From assembly GCF_051414035.1 (NCBI RefSeq), contig NZ_JBLKNW010000001.1, forward strand, positions 1-64,000: 64,000 bases of DNA. The letters are read 5' to 3'. The notes beneath the pieces are model-generated. The model ran no database searches and was not told the DNA's origin. It was given only the letters and a program-made list of their open reading frames with translations. The number at the start of each line of letters is the position of its first letter. The first letter of the stretch is position 1. The translations under genes were made by a program, and so were the position numbers. Positions 45,208 to 53,551 of this stretch are shown here, piece by piece. The stretch comes from Halosimplex amylolyticum (GTDB taxonomy: Archaea > Halobacteriota > Halobacteria > Halobacteriales > Haloarculaceae).

Positions 45208-46053
45208 ATGCGATTCGTTCGGTACACAGACGGCGGTAGCGCTACCTGGGGCGTCCGTGACGGCGACGCGATCCACTCGCTGGACGGCCAGCCCACGGGC
45301 GAACCGACTTACGAGGAACTGACCAACGAGAGCTATCTCGACGAGGTGCGCCGACGCGTCGAGGGCGGTGCGCTCTCCCAGCACTCTGTCGACGACGTGT
45401 CGCTGCTCGCGCCGGTCCCGGTCCCCGGCAAGATCGTCTGCGTTGGGCTGAACTACCGCGACCACGCCGAGGAACAGGACGAGGAGATCCCCGAGACGCC
45501 GCTTTTGTTCTCGAAGGCCCCGACGACGGTGACGAACCCGGGCGACCCGATCGTCCACCCCGGCGGCGACGAACAGGTCGACTACGAGGTCGAACTCGCG
45601 GTCGTGATCGGCCGGCAGGCCAAGGACGTCGACGAGGACGAGGTCGACGACCACGTGGCCGGCTACACGGTCCTCAACGACGTGAGCGGTCGACGCTCGC
45701 AGTTCGACGACGGCCAGTTCTTCCGCGGGAAGAGCCTCGACACCTTCTCGCCGATGGGGCCGTCGCTGGTCGCCGGCGATGCGTACGACCCGAACAACGT
45801 CGACGTGTCCCTGCGCGTCAACGGCGAGACGAAGCAGGATTCCAACACCGAGCAGTTCATCTTCGACATCCAGGAAGCGGTCTCGTACATCAGCCAGAAC
45901 ATGACGCTGCGGCCCGGTGACGTCGTCTCCACCGGGACGCCGGGCGGCGTCGGCATCTTCCGCGAGCCCGTCGACCTGCTCGAACCCGGCGACGTCTGCG
46001 AGGCCGAGATCGAGGGCATCGGCACGCTCGAGAACCACGTCGTCGCCGAGTGA
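45208..46053 (+). CDS. Fumarylacetoacetate hydrolase family protein
   Basis: 281 residues from ATG 45208. VCVGLNYRDHAEEQDEEIPETPLLFSKAPTTVTNPGDPIVHP and VDYEVELAVVIGRQAKDVDEDEVDDHVAGYTVLNDVSGR carry the E-x-E and Asp metal ligands, and RPGDVVSTGTPGGVGIFREP is the C-terminal signature. Members hydrolyse or dehydrate 2-keto acids; in haloarchaea one member dehydrates 2-keto-3-deoxy sugar acids in pentose breakdown. Given the neighbouring galactonate dehydratase-like gene, a 2-keto-3-deoxy acid is an attractive but unproven substrate. Confidence 0.9.
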   Translation: MRFVRYTDGGSATWGVRDGDAIHSLDGQPTGEPTYEELTNESYLDEVRRRVEGGALSQHSVDDVSLLAPVPVPGKIVCVGLNYRDHAEEQDEEIPETPLLFSKAPTTVTNPGDPIVHPGGDEQVDYEVELAVVIGRQAKDVDEDEVDDHVAGYTVLNDVSGRRSQFDDGQFFRGKSLDTFSPMGPSLVAGDAYDPNNVDVSLRVNGETKQDSNTEQFIFDIQEAVSYISQNMTLRPGDVVSTGTPGGVGIFREPVDLLEPGDVCEAEIEGIGTLENHVVAE

Positions 46054-46177
46054 GGCGCCCGTCTCCGCGGTGACGGCCGACCGGTCACAGCTCCGGTCGC
46101 TGTCTTTCTCTCTCCGCTCTCGCCTTCTTTTCCGTTCCCGCCTCCCGCCGTCTCCCTTCCGAGGATGGGCCGCCCCC

Positions 46178-46654
46178 TCAGCCCTGGACGTTCCCACACT
46201 CGACGCAGGTCAGTTCGAATCGACTGCCGGCGAGGGCGACGCCGTGGGTCCGTTCGGTGTCACAGTCCGGGCAGTAGGCGCGCGATTCGAGCGCGTCCCA
46301 GTCGTGGCCGGCGCCGGGCGCCCCGAACGCCCAGCCGACGGCGCGGTCGTCGCCGTCGTTGTAGCCGGTCTGGAACTCGCCGGGTTCGAACCGGATCAGC
46401 TCGCCGGCGGCCACCGCGACTTCCTCGCGGTCGAGACCTACTTCGAACGTGGTCTCCCCTCGTTCGACGTAGAACACCTCCTCCTGGTCGTGGTGACGGT
46501 GGAGGCCCCCCGAGAAGGAGTCGCCGGGGGCGAGTTCGAAGTAGTTCGCGGCGAAGTGCTCGGTCCCGAGTTCCCGGGACACGGGCTTTCGCACGTCGTG
46601 CACCTGCAGGGGATTCCGTTCGTTCGGGACGTCTTCGATCGCTACTTTCTCCAT
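46178..46654 (-). CDS. Cupin domain protein with C-terminal zinc ribbon
   Basis: 158 residues from ATG 46654 (MEKVAIEDV). The cupin barrel has GGLHRHHDQEEVFYVERGETTFEVG (metal His residues) and GELIRFEPGEFQTGYN. The C terminus contains CPDC and CVEC knuckles that form a zinc ribbon, an uncommon add-on. Divergent from an amidohydrolase gene. Probably a small-molecule isomerase, dioxygenase or sensor; not assignable. Confidence 0.85.
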   Translation of the reverse strand: MEKVAIEDVPNERNPLQVHDVRKPVSRELGTEHFAANYFELAPGDSFSGGLHRHHDQEEVFYVERGETTFEVGLDREEVAVAAGELIRFEPGEFQTGYNDGDDRAVGWAFGAPGAGHDWDALESRAYCPDCDTERTHGVALAGSRFELTCVECGNVQG

Positions 46655-46707
46655 ATAGGCGTACACAGTACGAGCGTTTGTAGTTGTTCGGGGTCGATCG
46701 GGTGCGA

Positions 46708-46740
46708 ACTTTTACTACCGGTGCGGATCCACCGGCGGGT
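46708..46740 (+). promoter_or_regulatory. Promoter of the amidohydrolase with inverted repeat
   Basis: TATA-like ACTTTTACT (46708-46716) followed by the inverted repeat CCGGTG-N6-CACCGG (46718-46735) directly before the ATG at 46741. The location between TATA and start is where a repressor would bind. Confidence 0.45.
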
Positions 46741-47613
46741 ATGGTGCTCGATTCGCACACGCACACGTGGGGCCCGCCGAGCGAGGCGCATCCGTGGATC
46801 AACGGGCCGCTCGTCGAAGAGTCGGTGAGTTCGTTCTCGGTCGACCCGGTGTTCCGGAACGAGGCGCTGCTCGCGGAGATGGACGCCGTCGGCGTCGACG
46901 AGGCCGTCGTCGTGGGCTATCCCATCTGCGAGTGGACGGACAACTGGTACACGGTCGAGGCGGCGCGCGAGCACGACCGACTGTACGGCGTCGTGATGCT
47001 CGACCAGTTCGCCGACGGCGCGGCCGACGACCTCCGTGAGGCGATGGCCGTCGACGGCGTGCTGGGGTTCCGGCTGGGCGGGCTCTGTCCCTACGACCGC
47101 ATGTGGGAGACGTTCGACCGGTCGGTGACCTGGCTCCGCGAAGCGGTCGAGGAGACGGAGTTCTGGGAGGCCGCAGCGGAGACGGACGCCCTCGTCCAGA
47201 TCCTCGTCCGCGGCGAGCAGCTCGACCAGGCGCTCGAACTCGTCGAGCGCTACCCCGACCTGACGTACCTCTTCGACCACTTCGCGTACGCCGAACCCGA
47301 CGAACCCCTCGGTGAGGGGGTCTACGAGACGTTCTCCGCGCTCGCCGAGTACGACTCTGTCGGCGTCAAAGTCTCCGAGATCGTCCACCAGTCCGCCGAA
47401 GCCCACCCCTACGCCGACATGCACGACCACGTGCGGTGGCTACTCGACGAGTTCGGCCGCGAGCGCGTCGTCTGGGGCTCCGACTTCCCGAACGTCTCCG
47501 ACGAGGCCGCCTACGGACAGACGCTCTCGTGGCTCGACGCGGTGGACGGCCTCTCAACCGGCGACCGGCGGTGGATCACCGACCGAGCGTTCCGGCGCCA
47601 CCTGGGCCTGTAA
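46741..47613 (+). CDS. Amidohydrolase (TIM-barrel metal-dependent hydrolase)
   Basis: 290 residues from ATG 46741. DSHTHTWGPPSEAHPWI carries the metal-binding HXH, then FRLGGLCPYDRMWETFDRSV, YLFDHFAY and VVWGSDFPNVSDEAAYGQT with the late Asp. Amidohydrolase-2 type enzymes hydrolyse lactones or decarboxylate aromatic or sugar-derived acids. A sugar-lactone hydrolase would fit the island, which is inference. Confidence 0.88.
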   Translation: MVLDSHTHTWGPPSEAHPWINGPLVEESVSSFSVDPVFRNEALLAEMDAVGVDEAVVVGYPICEWTDNWYTVEAAREHDRLYGVVMLDQFADGAADDLREAMAVDGVLGFRLGGLCPYDRMWETFDRSVTWLREAVEETEFWEAAAETDALVQILVRGEQLDQALELVERYPDLTYLFDHFAYAEPDEPLGEGVYETFSALAEYDSVGVKVSEIVHQSAEAHPYADMHDHVRWLLDEFGRERVVWGSDFPNVSDEAAYGQTLSWLDAVDGLSTGDRRWITDRAFRRHLGL

Positions 47614-47694
47614 CGCCCGTTCTTCGACCCTTCGTCGCGCCGTCGCTACTGGCAGGTCCATTCGACGCGCCGGTGTTCGTGCGCCCGAGTTATA

Positions 47695-47712
47695 TTCCGG
47701 TAATGCCGGACA
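47695..47712. promoter_or_regulatory. Palindromic site TTCCGGTAATGCCGGACA
   Basis: Copy of the IclR-promoter palindrome with two changes in the right half, preceded by a TTATAT string. Confidence 0.55.
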
Positions 47713-47830
47713 ATATCCGGATCGATCGGCGGGCACTGCCGGATCCCCCACGTGGCGGTCAGGACTGTCGTTCCCAATCGGCCGCCAGCGGCCGACGAGA
47801 TCCCGGTCGGGAGCGGGAGTGGATTACAGA

Positions 47831-47846
47831 CATAATACCGTAATAG
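47831..47846. promoter_or_regulatory. Degenerate palindromic site CATAATACCGTAATAG
   Basis: Read on the other strand it contains CGGTATTA, the core of the shared site; the flanks are weaker. Confidence 0.4.
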
Positions 47847-47955
47847 AAATCACTCACGTGACGAATGTACGGTGGCGTGACACATGTGCTGGCGTGGGGG
47901 GCGTCCCCGAACCTGGCTTCCGGGTGCGGGTTCGGTCCCATCACCGCCACCACTG

Positions 47956-47970
47956 TCCGGTATTACCGGA
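47956..47970. promoter_or_regulatory. Perfect palindromic site TCCGGTATTACCGGA
   Basis: A perfect 15-bp palindrome around a single central base; the most symmetrical member of the family. Confidence 0.6.
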
Positions 47971-48071
47971 GGGCACGTGCTACTAGCTCACACAGCATCG
48001 TTCGATTCTCCGGCTTGTAGACCGCTGAGACCCCGTAGAACGGGCCGCCGAAGATCGGACAAAATGAGATA

Positions 48072-48089
48072 TTCCGGTATTACCGTACA
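48072..48089. promoter_or_regulatory. Palindromic site TTCCGGTATTACCGTACA
   Basis: Identical to the site in the IclR promoter except for the central A/T; the asymmetric TACA flank is also conserved. Confidence 0.6.
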
Positions 48090-48331
48090 AAATCCGCACT
48101 GACCGAGGCGCCGTCCGTCGTGCGATTCCCGCACGACACGCGGTCAGGACGCTATTCGAGCCGGGACGCGCCGGGCGAGAAGAAAACGGGGAATCGTCAG
48201 AGATGGATCGCGACCACGAACGGCGGAGAACGACGGCGGCGACGAGCTCACCGACGACGACTGTCGTCTACCGAAAGGAAACCCGGAGCGTTCTGGCTGC
48301 GTCCGTGACGGTGCTGGACCGGCTGCCCGTC

Positions 48332-49366
48332 TCAGGAGTCGGCGAAGGTGAAGACGGGTTTGACGACTTCGGAGTTGAGGAACGATTCGAAGGCGGCGGT
48401 GGGGTCGGCGGTAGAGAACGAGTCGTCGACGACGGCTTCGGCGTCGATCTCGCCGTTTTCCATGAGCCGCAGCGCCTGTTCGAAGTTGGTCCAGTCCGAG
48501 CCGTAGGAGGTGACGACGTCGATTTCACCGCGGACGACGGGTGTCAGCAGTATCTCGCTCGGTTCGCGGGGAATCCCGACGACGACGACCTCGCCGCCTT
48601 TGCGGACGACCTCGACGCCCGTCTCGACGCCTGTGAAGTGGCCGCTGGCGTCGAACACCGCGTCGAAGCCCACGTCGTCCGTCCGAACGGTAGCGTGCGT
48701 CGCTAGATCTTCCTCGGAGATGTTGATCGTGTCGATGCCCAGCGATTCGACCAGGGGGAGCCGTGCGGTCGCGTCCTGGTCGAGGCCGGAGACGAGGACG
48801 TTCGCGCCCAGCGAGTCCGCGACCGCGGCGGTGAACACGCCGATCGGGCCGGGGCCTTCGACGAGGACGTCGTCGCCGGGGTTGATCGACGAGCGGGTCA
48901 AGACGGCTCGCGTGGCGATACTCAGCGGTTCGGTGATCGCCGCGTCGGCCAGCGAAACGTCGTCGGGGACCGCGTGGAGAAACTCCGGATCGACCACCGT
49001 ATACTCCGCGTAGGCGCCGTCGCGGTGCATCCCGGTGATCGAGAAGTTCTGGCAGATGTTCTCCTCGCCGTTGCGACACTGGAAACACTCCCCGCAGTGG
49101 TGGATCGGCTCTTCGACGACGCGATCACCCGGCTCGAAGCTCGTCACCGCATCGCCGACGGCTTCGACCGTGCCCGAGTACTCGTGGCCCATGATCCGCG
49201 GCATGGCGATCCAGTCGTACCCGCCCTCGTATTCGTAGGCGTGGGCGTCGCTCCCGCAGATACCTGCCGTGTGAACCCGAACGAGGACTTCCCCCGGCCC
49301 GGGTGACGGCCGCTCTCCTTCCTGGACTTCGACGGACGCAGCGCCCGTTTGAACTATCTGTTTCAT
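48332..49366 (-). CDS. Zinc-dependent alcohol/polyol dehydrogenase (MDR family)
   Basis: 344 residues. The catalytic zinc region has GICGSDAHAYEYEG and GHEYSGTVEAVGD, and the structural zinc lobe has HHCGECFQCRNGEENICQNF with four Cys. The Rossmann segment is VLVEGPGPIGVFTAAVADSLGANVLVSGLD. Similar to sorbitol, threonine and L-idonate dehydrogenases. AAGGAG lies upstream of the ATG at 49366. In the island it probably oxidises a sugar alcohol or sugar acid. Confidence 0.92.
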   Translation of the reverse strand: MKQIVQTGAASVEVQEGERPSPGPGEVLVRVHTAGICGSDAHAYEYEGGYDWIAMPRIMGHEYSGTVEAVGDAVTSFEPGDRVVEEPIHHCGECFQCRNGEENICQNFSITGMHRDGAYAEYTVVDPEFLHAVPDDVSLADAAITEPLSIATRAVLTRSSINPGDDVLVEGPGPIGVFTAAVADSLGANVLVSGLDQDATARLPLVESLGIDTINISEEDLATHATVRTDDVGFDAVFDASGHFTGVETGVEVVRKGGEVVVVGIPREPSEILLTPVVRGEIDVVTSYGSDWTNFEQALRLMENGEIDAEAVVDDSFSTADPTAAFESFLNSEVVKPVFTFADS

Positions 49367-49420
49367 ACGCTAATGACTCCTTCTCGAACCGCGCTACTGT
49401 GAGTGGACTTTCCCGGACCA

Positions 49421-49434
49421 TAAAAATACCGGGT
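49421..49434 (-). promoter_or_regulatory. Promoter with half-site upstream of the alcohol dehydrogenase
   Basis: On the minus strand CCCGGTATTTTTATGG combines the half-site CCGGTATT of the island palindrome with a TATA-like TTTTTATGG about 60 bp upstream of the start. Confidence 0.4.
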
Positions 49435-49602
49435 GCCCTCTCGGTCGGGCCGGGCGATCCCCGGACCGAGAGACGGTCGGACCGACTGATACCACACGCT
49501 GGACACGAGGACTGCGTCCACGAGCCCGTCCGCCACGGCTGCACCGGCCGCGTCGAAGTCGAACTCCCCGCCGGTGGCTCCGGACGGGGCCCGGGAAGTG
49601 CG

Positions 49603-50283
49603 TTACAGAATACCCGCTTGTCCGAGGGTAGTCACCAGGAGGTACAGCGCGAACAGTCCGGCCGGGACCGCGGCCGCTCGGCGAGCGGTGTCGATCTCCA
49701 GGCTCTTCGACTCGGCGACGGCGATCGAGAGCAGGTGGCCGCTCCAGACGGCGAAGGCGATCCCGACCAGCAGGACGACGGCGTACAGCGGGTCGGTCAG
49801 GCCCGCGTAGACGTCCTCGCCTCCGGCGGCCGTGCCGGCGAACACCGAAGCGGCCTGCTCGGCGGCGCTCAGTCCCTCCGGGTCGGCCGGGATGTCGACG
49901 TCGAAGAAGAGGTACGCGACGACGAGCGAGCGCAGGAGGTTCCAGATCCCGATGGGGATCATCGCCCACGCCGCGCCACGCATCAGGCGGCTGATCGGGC
50001 CGCGCCCGCCGCTGGAACTCGCGATGACGTGCGCGCCCACAGAGTAGAGGAGCCACGCGACCACGGTCAACACGACCGGCCGGAGAACCCGCCCGGCCAA
50101 CTGGACCTGGAACATCGAATTGTCGGTTTCGACCACGTTGAGCGCCTCGATCATCACGTACGCGAACCCGGCACTGCCGGCCAGGCCGCACAGCAGGACG
50201 ACGATCGTCTCCAGTGTGAGCCCGCGTTTCGGCGTCCGCTGCCGGATTATCCCGTCTGGCAACGTCGCGATTCGACGAATCAT
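49603..50283 (-). CDS. Yip1 family membrane protein
   Basis: 226 residues with five predicted membrane helices. TLETIVVLLCGLAGSAGFAYVMI, LLYSVGAHVIASSSGGRGPISRLMRGAAWAMIPIGIWNLLRSL match haloarchaeal YIP1-family proteins. Function unknown; a small membrane protein unrelated in obvious ways to the sugar genes. Confidence 0.85.
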   Translation of the reverse strand: MIRRIATLPDGIIRQRTPKRGLTLETIVVLLCGLAGSAGFAYVMIEALNVVETDNSMFQVQLAGRVLRPVVLTVVAWLLYSVGAHVIASSSGGRGPISRLMRGAAWAMIPIGIWNLLRSLVVAYLFFDVDIPADPEGLSAAEQAASVFAGTAAGGEDVYAGLTDPLYAVVLLVGIAFAVWSGHLLSIAVAESKSLEIDTARRAAAVPAGLFALYLLVTTLGQAGIL

Positions 50284-50534
50284 ATGTGAGCGTGACTGGC
50301 AACGCTAATCAATGTTGGTGGTACGCCGGAGAGCTCGGACGGCGCTCTGCGGCCACGGCCGGACGCCACCGGGACTGCCTCGACGTCGTGGTTGATAGAT
50401 CGGTCGCGCGCCCGCGAGACCATGGAGTGGTGGGCCGGCTCGTCTCCGGAGAGTGAGACCGACTCGTCCACGCAGCCGTCCCCGTCCGAACGCAGCCGAC
50501 AGTATGAATACCGTCGCTCGGATAGGTGCGCCCG

Positions 50535-51053
50535 ATGGGACTGCGCAACCTGCTCGACCGATTGGCCGCCGTATTCGCTACCGACGCCGGTCCGGACGTC
50601 GACGAGGAGCGCGCGGCGCGACTGGCCGACGCCGCCGCAGACCCGGCGGTTACCGCGACTGCGCTGTCCACCCCGGGCGACCGCACCCGGTACCCGCTGG
50701 TCGCGTACGTCGACGATGGCGAGCAGCCGGAGTACCTCTTCCGAGGGGGGACGCTCATGGTCGACGACGGCGATTCGCTGGCCCGCGAGACGCCGACGCG
50801 CGAACTCGCCGTGGTCGTCACCGACTCACGGTTCCTGTTCGTCGTCGGCGGCCGCCTCTCGGACTCGTTGTTCGAGGTCCCGTTCGAGGACGTCGTGACG
50901 GCGTACGTCGACGACGAGGACGACCGGACGTATTTCGTCGTGGAGGGCGACCGCGACGGCGACGAGCTGACGTTCTTCGCCGACGTGACGATGGATCCGC
51001 GCCCCGATGCCCTCCGCGCGGCCGCCGAACGCGCCGAGTCCGTCCCGGAGTGA
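50535..51053 (+). CDS. PH-like (bacterial Pleckstrin homology type) domain protein
   Basis: 172 residues from ATG 50535 (MGLRNLLDRLAAVFATDAG); a GTG at 50526 is an alternative. LVAYVDDGEQPEYLFRGGTLMVDDG, ELAVVVTDSRFLFVVGGRLSDSLFEVPFEDVVTAYVDDEDDRTYFVVEG resembles the YokE/bPH beta-sandwich. Function unknown. A TATA-like GTATGAATAC occurs near 50502. Confidence 0.75.
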   Translation: MGLRNLLDRLAAVFATDAGPDVDEERAARLADAAADPAVTATALSTPGDRTRYPLVAYVDDGEQPEYLFRGGTLMVDDGDSLARETPTRELAVVVTDSRFLFVVGGRLSDSLFEVPFEDVVTAYVDDEDDRTYFVVEGDRDGDELTFFADVTMDPRPDALRAAAERAESVPE

Positions 51054-51097
51054 CGCGATCTGGCCCGAATTCTGCCCGATTTTTGATGAGGTCCAAA

Positions 51098-51118
51098 AAG
51101 GTTAAATACCGGTATTCC
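51098..51118 (+). promoter_or_regulatory. Promoter and palindrome of the ABC binding-protein gene
   Basis: TATA-like AAGGTTAAATACC overlaps the palindrome AATACCGGTATTCCG (51105-51119), a shortened version of the IclR-promoter site, 17-31 bp before the ATG at 51136. Binding there would block transcription. Confidence 0.55.
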
Positions 51119-51135
51119 GTTTGTGCGACCGTCTT

Positions 51136-53337
51136 ATGACACGCGGTAACGAGAATCGAAGGTCGGACACGGACGTTAACCAGTACAGACGGAAACTGTT
51201 GGCCGCGTTAGGTGCGGCCGGCACGGCCGGTCTCGCCGGGTGTGGCGGCGACGACGGCGACGGTGGAACCAACGCTGACGGCGGTGACGGCAGCGACGGA
51301 AGCGACGGCAGCGACGGGAGTGACGGCAGCGACGGTGGAGGTGACGGCAGCGACGGGAGTGACGGCAGCGACGGTGAAGGTGACGGGACCTCCAGCGGCG
51401 ACCTGGAGCACTTCCCGGACCGCAGGTACGTCACGTTCGAGGGCGAACTCAGTAGCGACCGGCTACGGTTCAACAAGTACTACCACCGGACCCAGATGCC
51501 GCGCTTCGTGTACCCGTTCATGTACGCGAAGAAGACGGTCATGCACCAGGAGACCGCGGAACGGATCCCGCACATCGTCACGGACTGGGAGGTAGTCGAC
51601 GACACGGAGATCAAGGTCCAGTTCCGCGACGACTCGGCGTGGGCCGTCGCGAACCCCGACGACCCCAACGGCATCAACGGCACGCCCGTCAAGCCGTCCG
51701 ACTGGGGCTACTCCCTCCGGCTGGCGCGCTGGAACGGACTCTCGCCCGACGAGATCAAAGAGCAGAACCCCGACGGCGAGCCGCTCAGCGCGTTCAGCGC
51801 GATCACCAGCATCGAGTTCGACGACGACGCCGGCACGCTGACGGTTCGCAGCGAACCCGGCTGGTTCGACATCTTCAGTGAGGACGCGCAGATCAACGCG
51901 CTGAACCTCTCGCACCCCAACAATCAGTCGATAGGCGAGTCCCTCGCCACCATGGCACAGGACATGAAGCCGATCCACGACGAGGTGAAGGAACTCGAGT
52001 GGGGTCAGCCCGAGGGGACGGCCAACACCGGGAACCCGACCTACCGGACGGAACTCATCCAGCGCGAAACGGACAGGCTCCGCCAGCGCAGCGAGAGCGA
52101 TATCCAGGCCCCAGAGAACATCCCGTGTTCCGGGCCGTTCGTGCTCCAGGAGGTCCGGGAGGACCAGGTCATCCTCAAGAAGAACCCCGAGTACTTCCTC
52201 TCGGACAAGATCAACTGGGACACGGTGCAGGTCAACATCATCCCGAACACGCAGTCCCAGACGCAGGCGCTGCAGAACAGCATCCTCGACGGGGTCAACG
52301 GCCGCGTGCTGAAACCCAACCCCAGCACGGTCGACAACCTGCCCGAGGAGTTCCGCCGGGTCAACCACACCGGCGGCGGTCAGTACGGGCTCTCGATGAA
52401 CGCCCAGGCCAACGAGTACCTCGGCGACCCGCTCGTCCGGCAGGCGTTCAACTTCGCGATCAACAAGAAGCAGATCGCCCAGATCCGCAACCGCTACGCC
52501 AACGAGAAGGTCCCGTACCCGGCTGGGCTGCTCGACCCGGTCCAGCGGAGCTACGTCGAAGATGCGGGCCTGACCGACTCGTTCACCCGCTACAATAGGA
52601 ACATGGACCGGGGGTCGGCCCTCATGGAGGAAGCCGGCTTCTCCAAGGAGGGTGGGACCTGGATCACCCCCGACGGCGACCCCTTCGAGCTGACGCTGCT
52701 GACTGGCGGCTCGTCAGTACAGGTCGAGTCGACGGTCATCGCCTTCCTCAACGAGTTCGGCGTCAACGTCAGTCTCCAGAAGGTCGACTCGACGGTCGCC
52801 GACCAGCGACAGGGCGACGGCGACTTCGAGCTCACGATGTACGAGTGGCCGTTCGCGAGCCACGCCGGCGCGTGGTTCCGCATGGTCCAGCAGAGCGACC
52901 GGCGCCACCGCTTCGGGAGTCTCTGGAGCGACGAGTTCGTCGAGGAGTTCGCCAACAGTTACGACAACGTCGACAACGTCGAGTACGACTGGACGATGAA
53001 CCTCGAGGGCGCGACGCCCGAACAGCAGAAGGAGTTCACCCTCAAGGCGCCGCCGGTCGGCGAGCCCGACGGCGAACTGCAGGAGTACCCGGTCTGGTTC
53101 TACGACACCCAGCTCGGGCAGAACCTCGACGAGGAGACTCGCGCCAAGTACCAGCAGCGCCTCTGCTGGGTCTTCAACTACCAGCTGCCGATCGCGCCGT
53201 TCGTGCAGAGCTTCGAGATGGCGTTCCAGGACACCGCCAACTGGAGCGTGCCGGAAGACGAGTCGGAGTGGCAGATGAACCTGCCGCTCTTCCAGCTGAT
53301 CCAGCAGGGCAAGGTCCAGGCCACGTCGGGTAACTGA
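51136..53337 (+). CDS. ABC transporter substrate-binding protein, family 5 (peptide/oligosaccharide type), Tat lipoprotein
   Basis: 733 residues. Tat motif YRRKLLAALG with lipobox LAGC (Cys36). A linker of about 50 residues made of repeated Gly-Ser-Asp units (encoded by near-identical 9-12-bp repeats, 51280-51393) ties the solute-binding domain to the membrane. The family 5 (SBP_bac_5) fold shows DDSAWAVANPDDPNG, LKKNPEYF, GQYGLSMNAQANEYLGDPLVRQAFNFAINKKQIAQI. Family members bind oligopeptides, or in haloarchaea often sugars. The permease and ATPase genes are not adjacent but lie at 60.2-64 kb. Confidence 0.92.
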   Translation: MTRGNENRRSDTDVNQYRRKLLAALGAAGTAGLAGCGGDDGDGGTNADGGDGSDGSDGSDGSDGSDGGGDGSDGSDGSDGEGDGTSSGDLEHFPDRRYVTFEGELSSDRLRFNKYYHRTQMPRFVYPFMYAKKTVMHQETAERIPHIVTDWEVVDDTEIKVQFRDDSAWAVANPDDPNGINGTPVKPSDWGYSLRLARWNGLSPDEIKEQNPDGEPLSAFSAITSIEFDDDAGTLTVRSEPGWFDIFSEDAQINALNLSHPNNQSIGESLATMAQDMKPIHDEVKELEWGQPEGTANTGNPTYRTELIQRETDRLRQRSESDIQAPENIPCSGPFVLQEVREDQVILKKNPEYFLSDKINWDTVQVNIIPNTQSQTQALQNSILDGVNGRVLKPNPSTVDNLPEEFRRVNHTGGGQYGLSMNAQANEYLGDPLVRQAFNFAINKKQIAQIRNRYANEKVPYPAGLLDPVQRSYVEDAGLTDSFTRYNRNMDRGSALMEEAGFSKEGGTWITPDGDPFELTLLTGGSSVQVESTVIAFLNEFGVNVSLQKVDSTVADQRQGDGDFELTMYEWPFASHAGAWFRMVQQSDRRHRFGSLWSDEFVEEFANSYDNVDNVEYDWTMNLEGATPEQQKEFTLKAPPVGEPDGELQEYPVWFYDTQLGQNLDEETRAKYQQRLCWVFNYQLPIAPFVQSFEMAFQDTANWSVPEDESEWQMNLPLFQLIQQGKVQATSGN
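51280..51393 (+). repeat. Gly-Ser-Asp coding repeat in the lipoprotein linker
   Basis: Short in-frame repeats of the type GGCAGCGACGG(A/G) encode (GSD)n within the linker. Low-complexity DNA prone to length change. Confidence 0.7.
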
Positions 53338-53551
53338 CGGCCCGAACCCCCGGTCACGCCCCTCCCACTACGTCCGGCAGTCGATTCCCGTCCCCGGCCG
53401 GCGTCTCGCGCCGGCCCGGTTCTCGTTCGGCGCGACTCGACCCTGGATATCGTTCGGCTCGATCGACCGTACTGCCGAATCGCTCGGCACTCGCTCTCTT
53501 CTCGCATCGTCACGAATCCCCGACAGTCCGATCCTCGCCGCGACGACCCGT

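Larger units (their letters stand above)
47614..48331. other. 718-bp gene-free region containing four copies of the island palindrome
   Basis: No convincing gene on either strand. The region is more AT-rich than its neighbours and holds palindromes at 47695-47712, 47831-47846, 47956-47970 and 48072-48089. The many sites without a gene suggest a regulatory hub, a lost gene, or a small RNA gene. Confidence 0.5.

Noticed and set aside
48120..48308. 62-codon plus-strand frame in the palindrome-rich gap
   Set aside because: Basic, Arg-rich product, no motif, no promoter-like element at a suitable distance.
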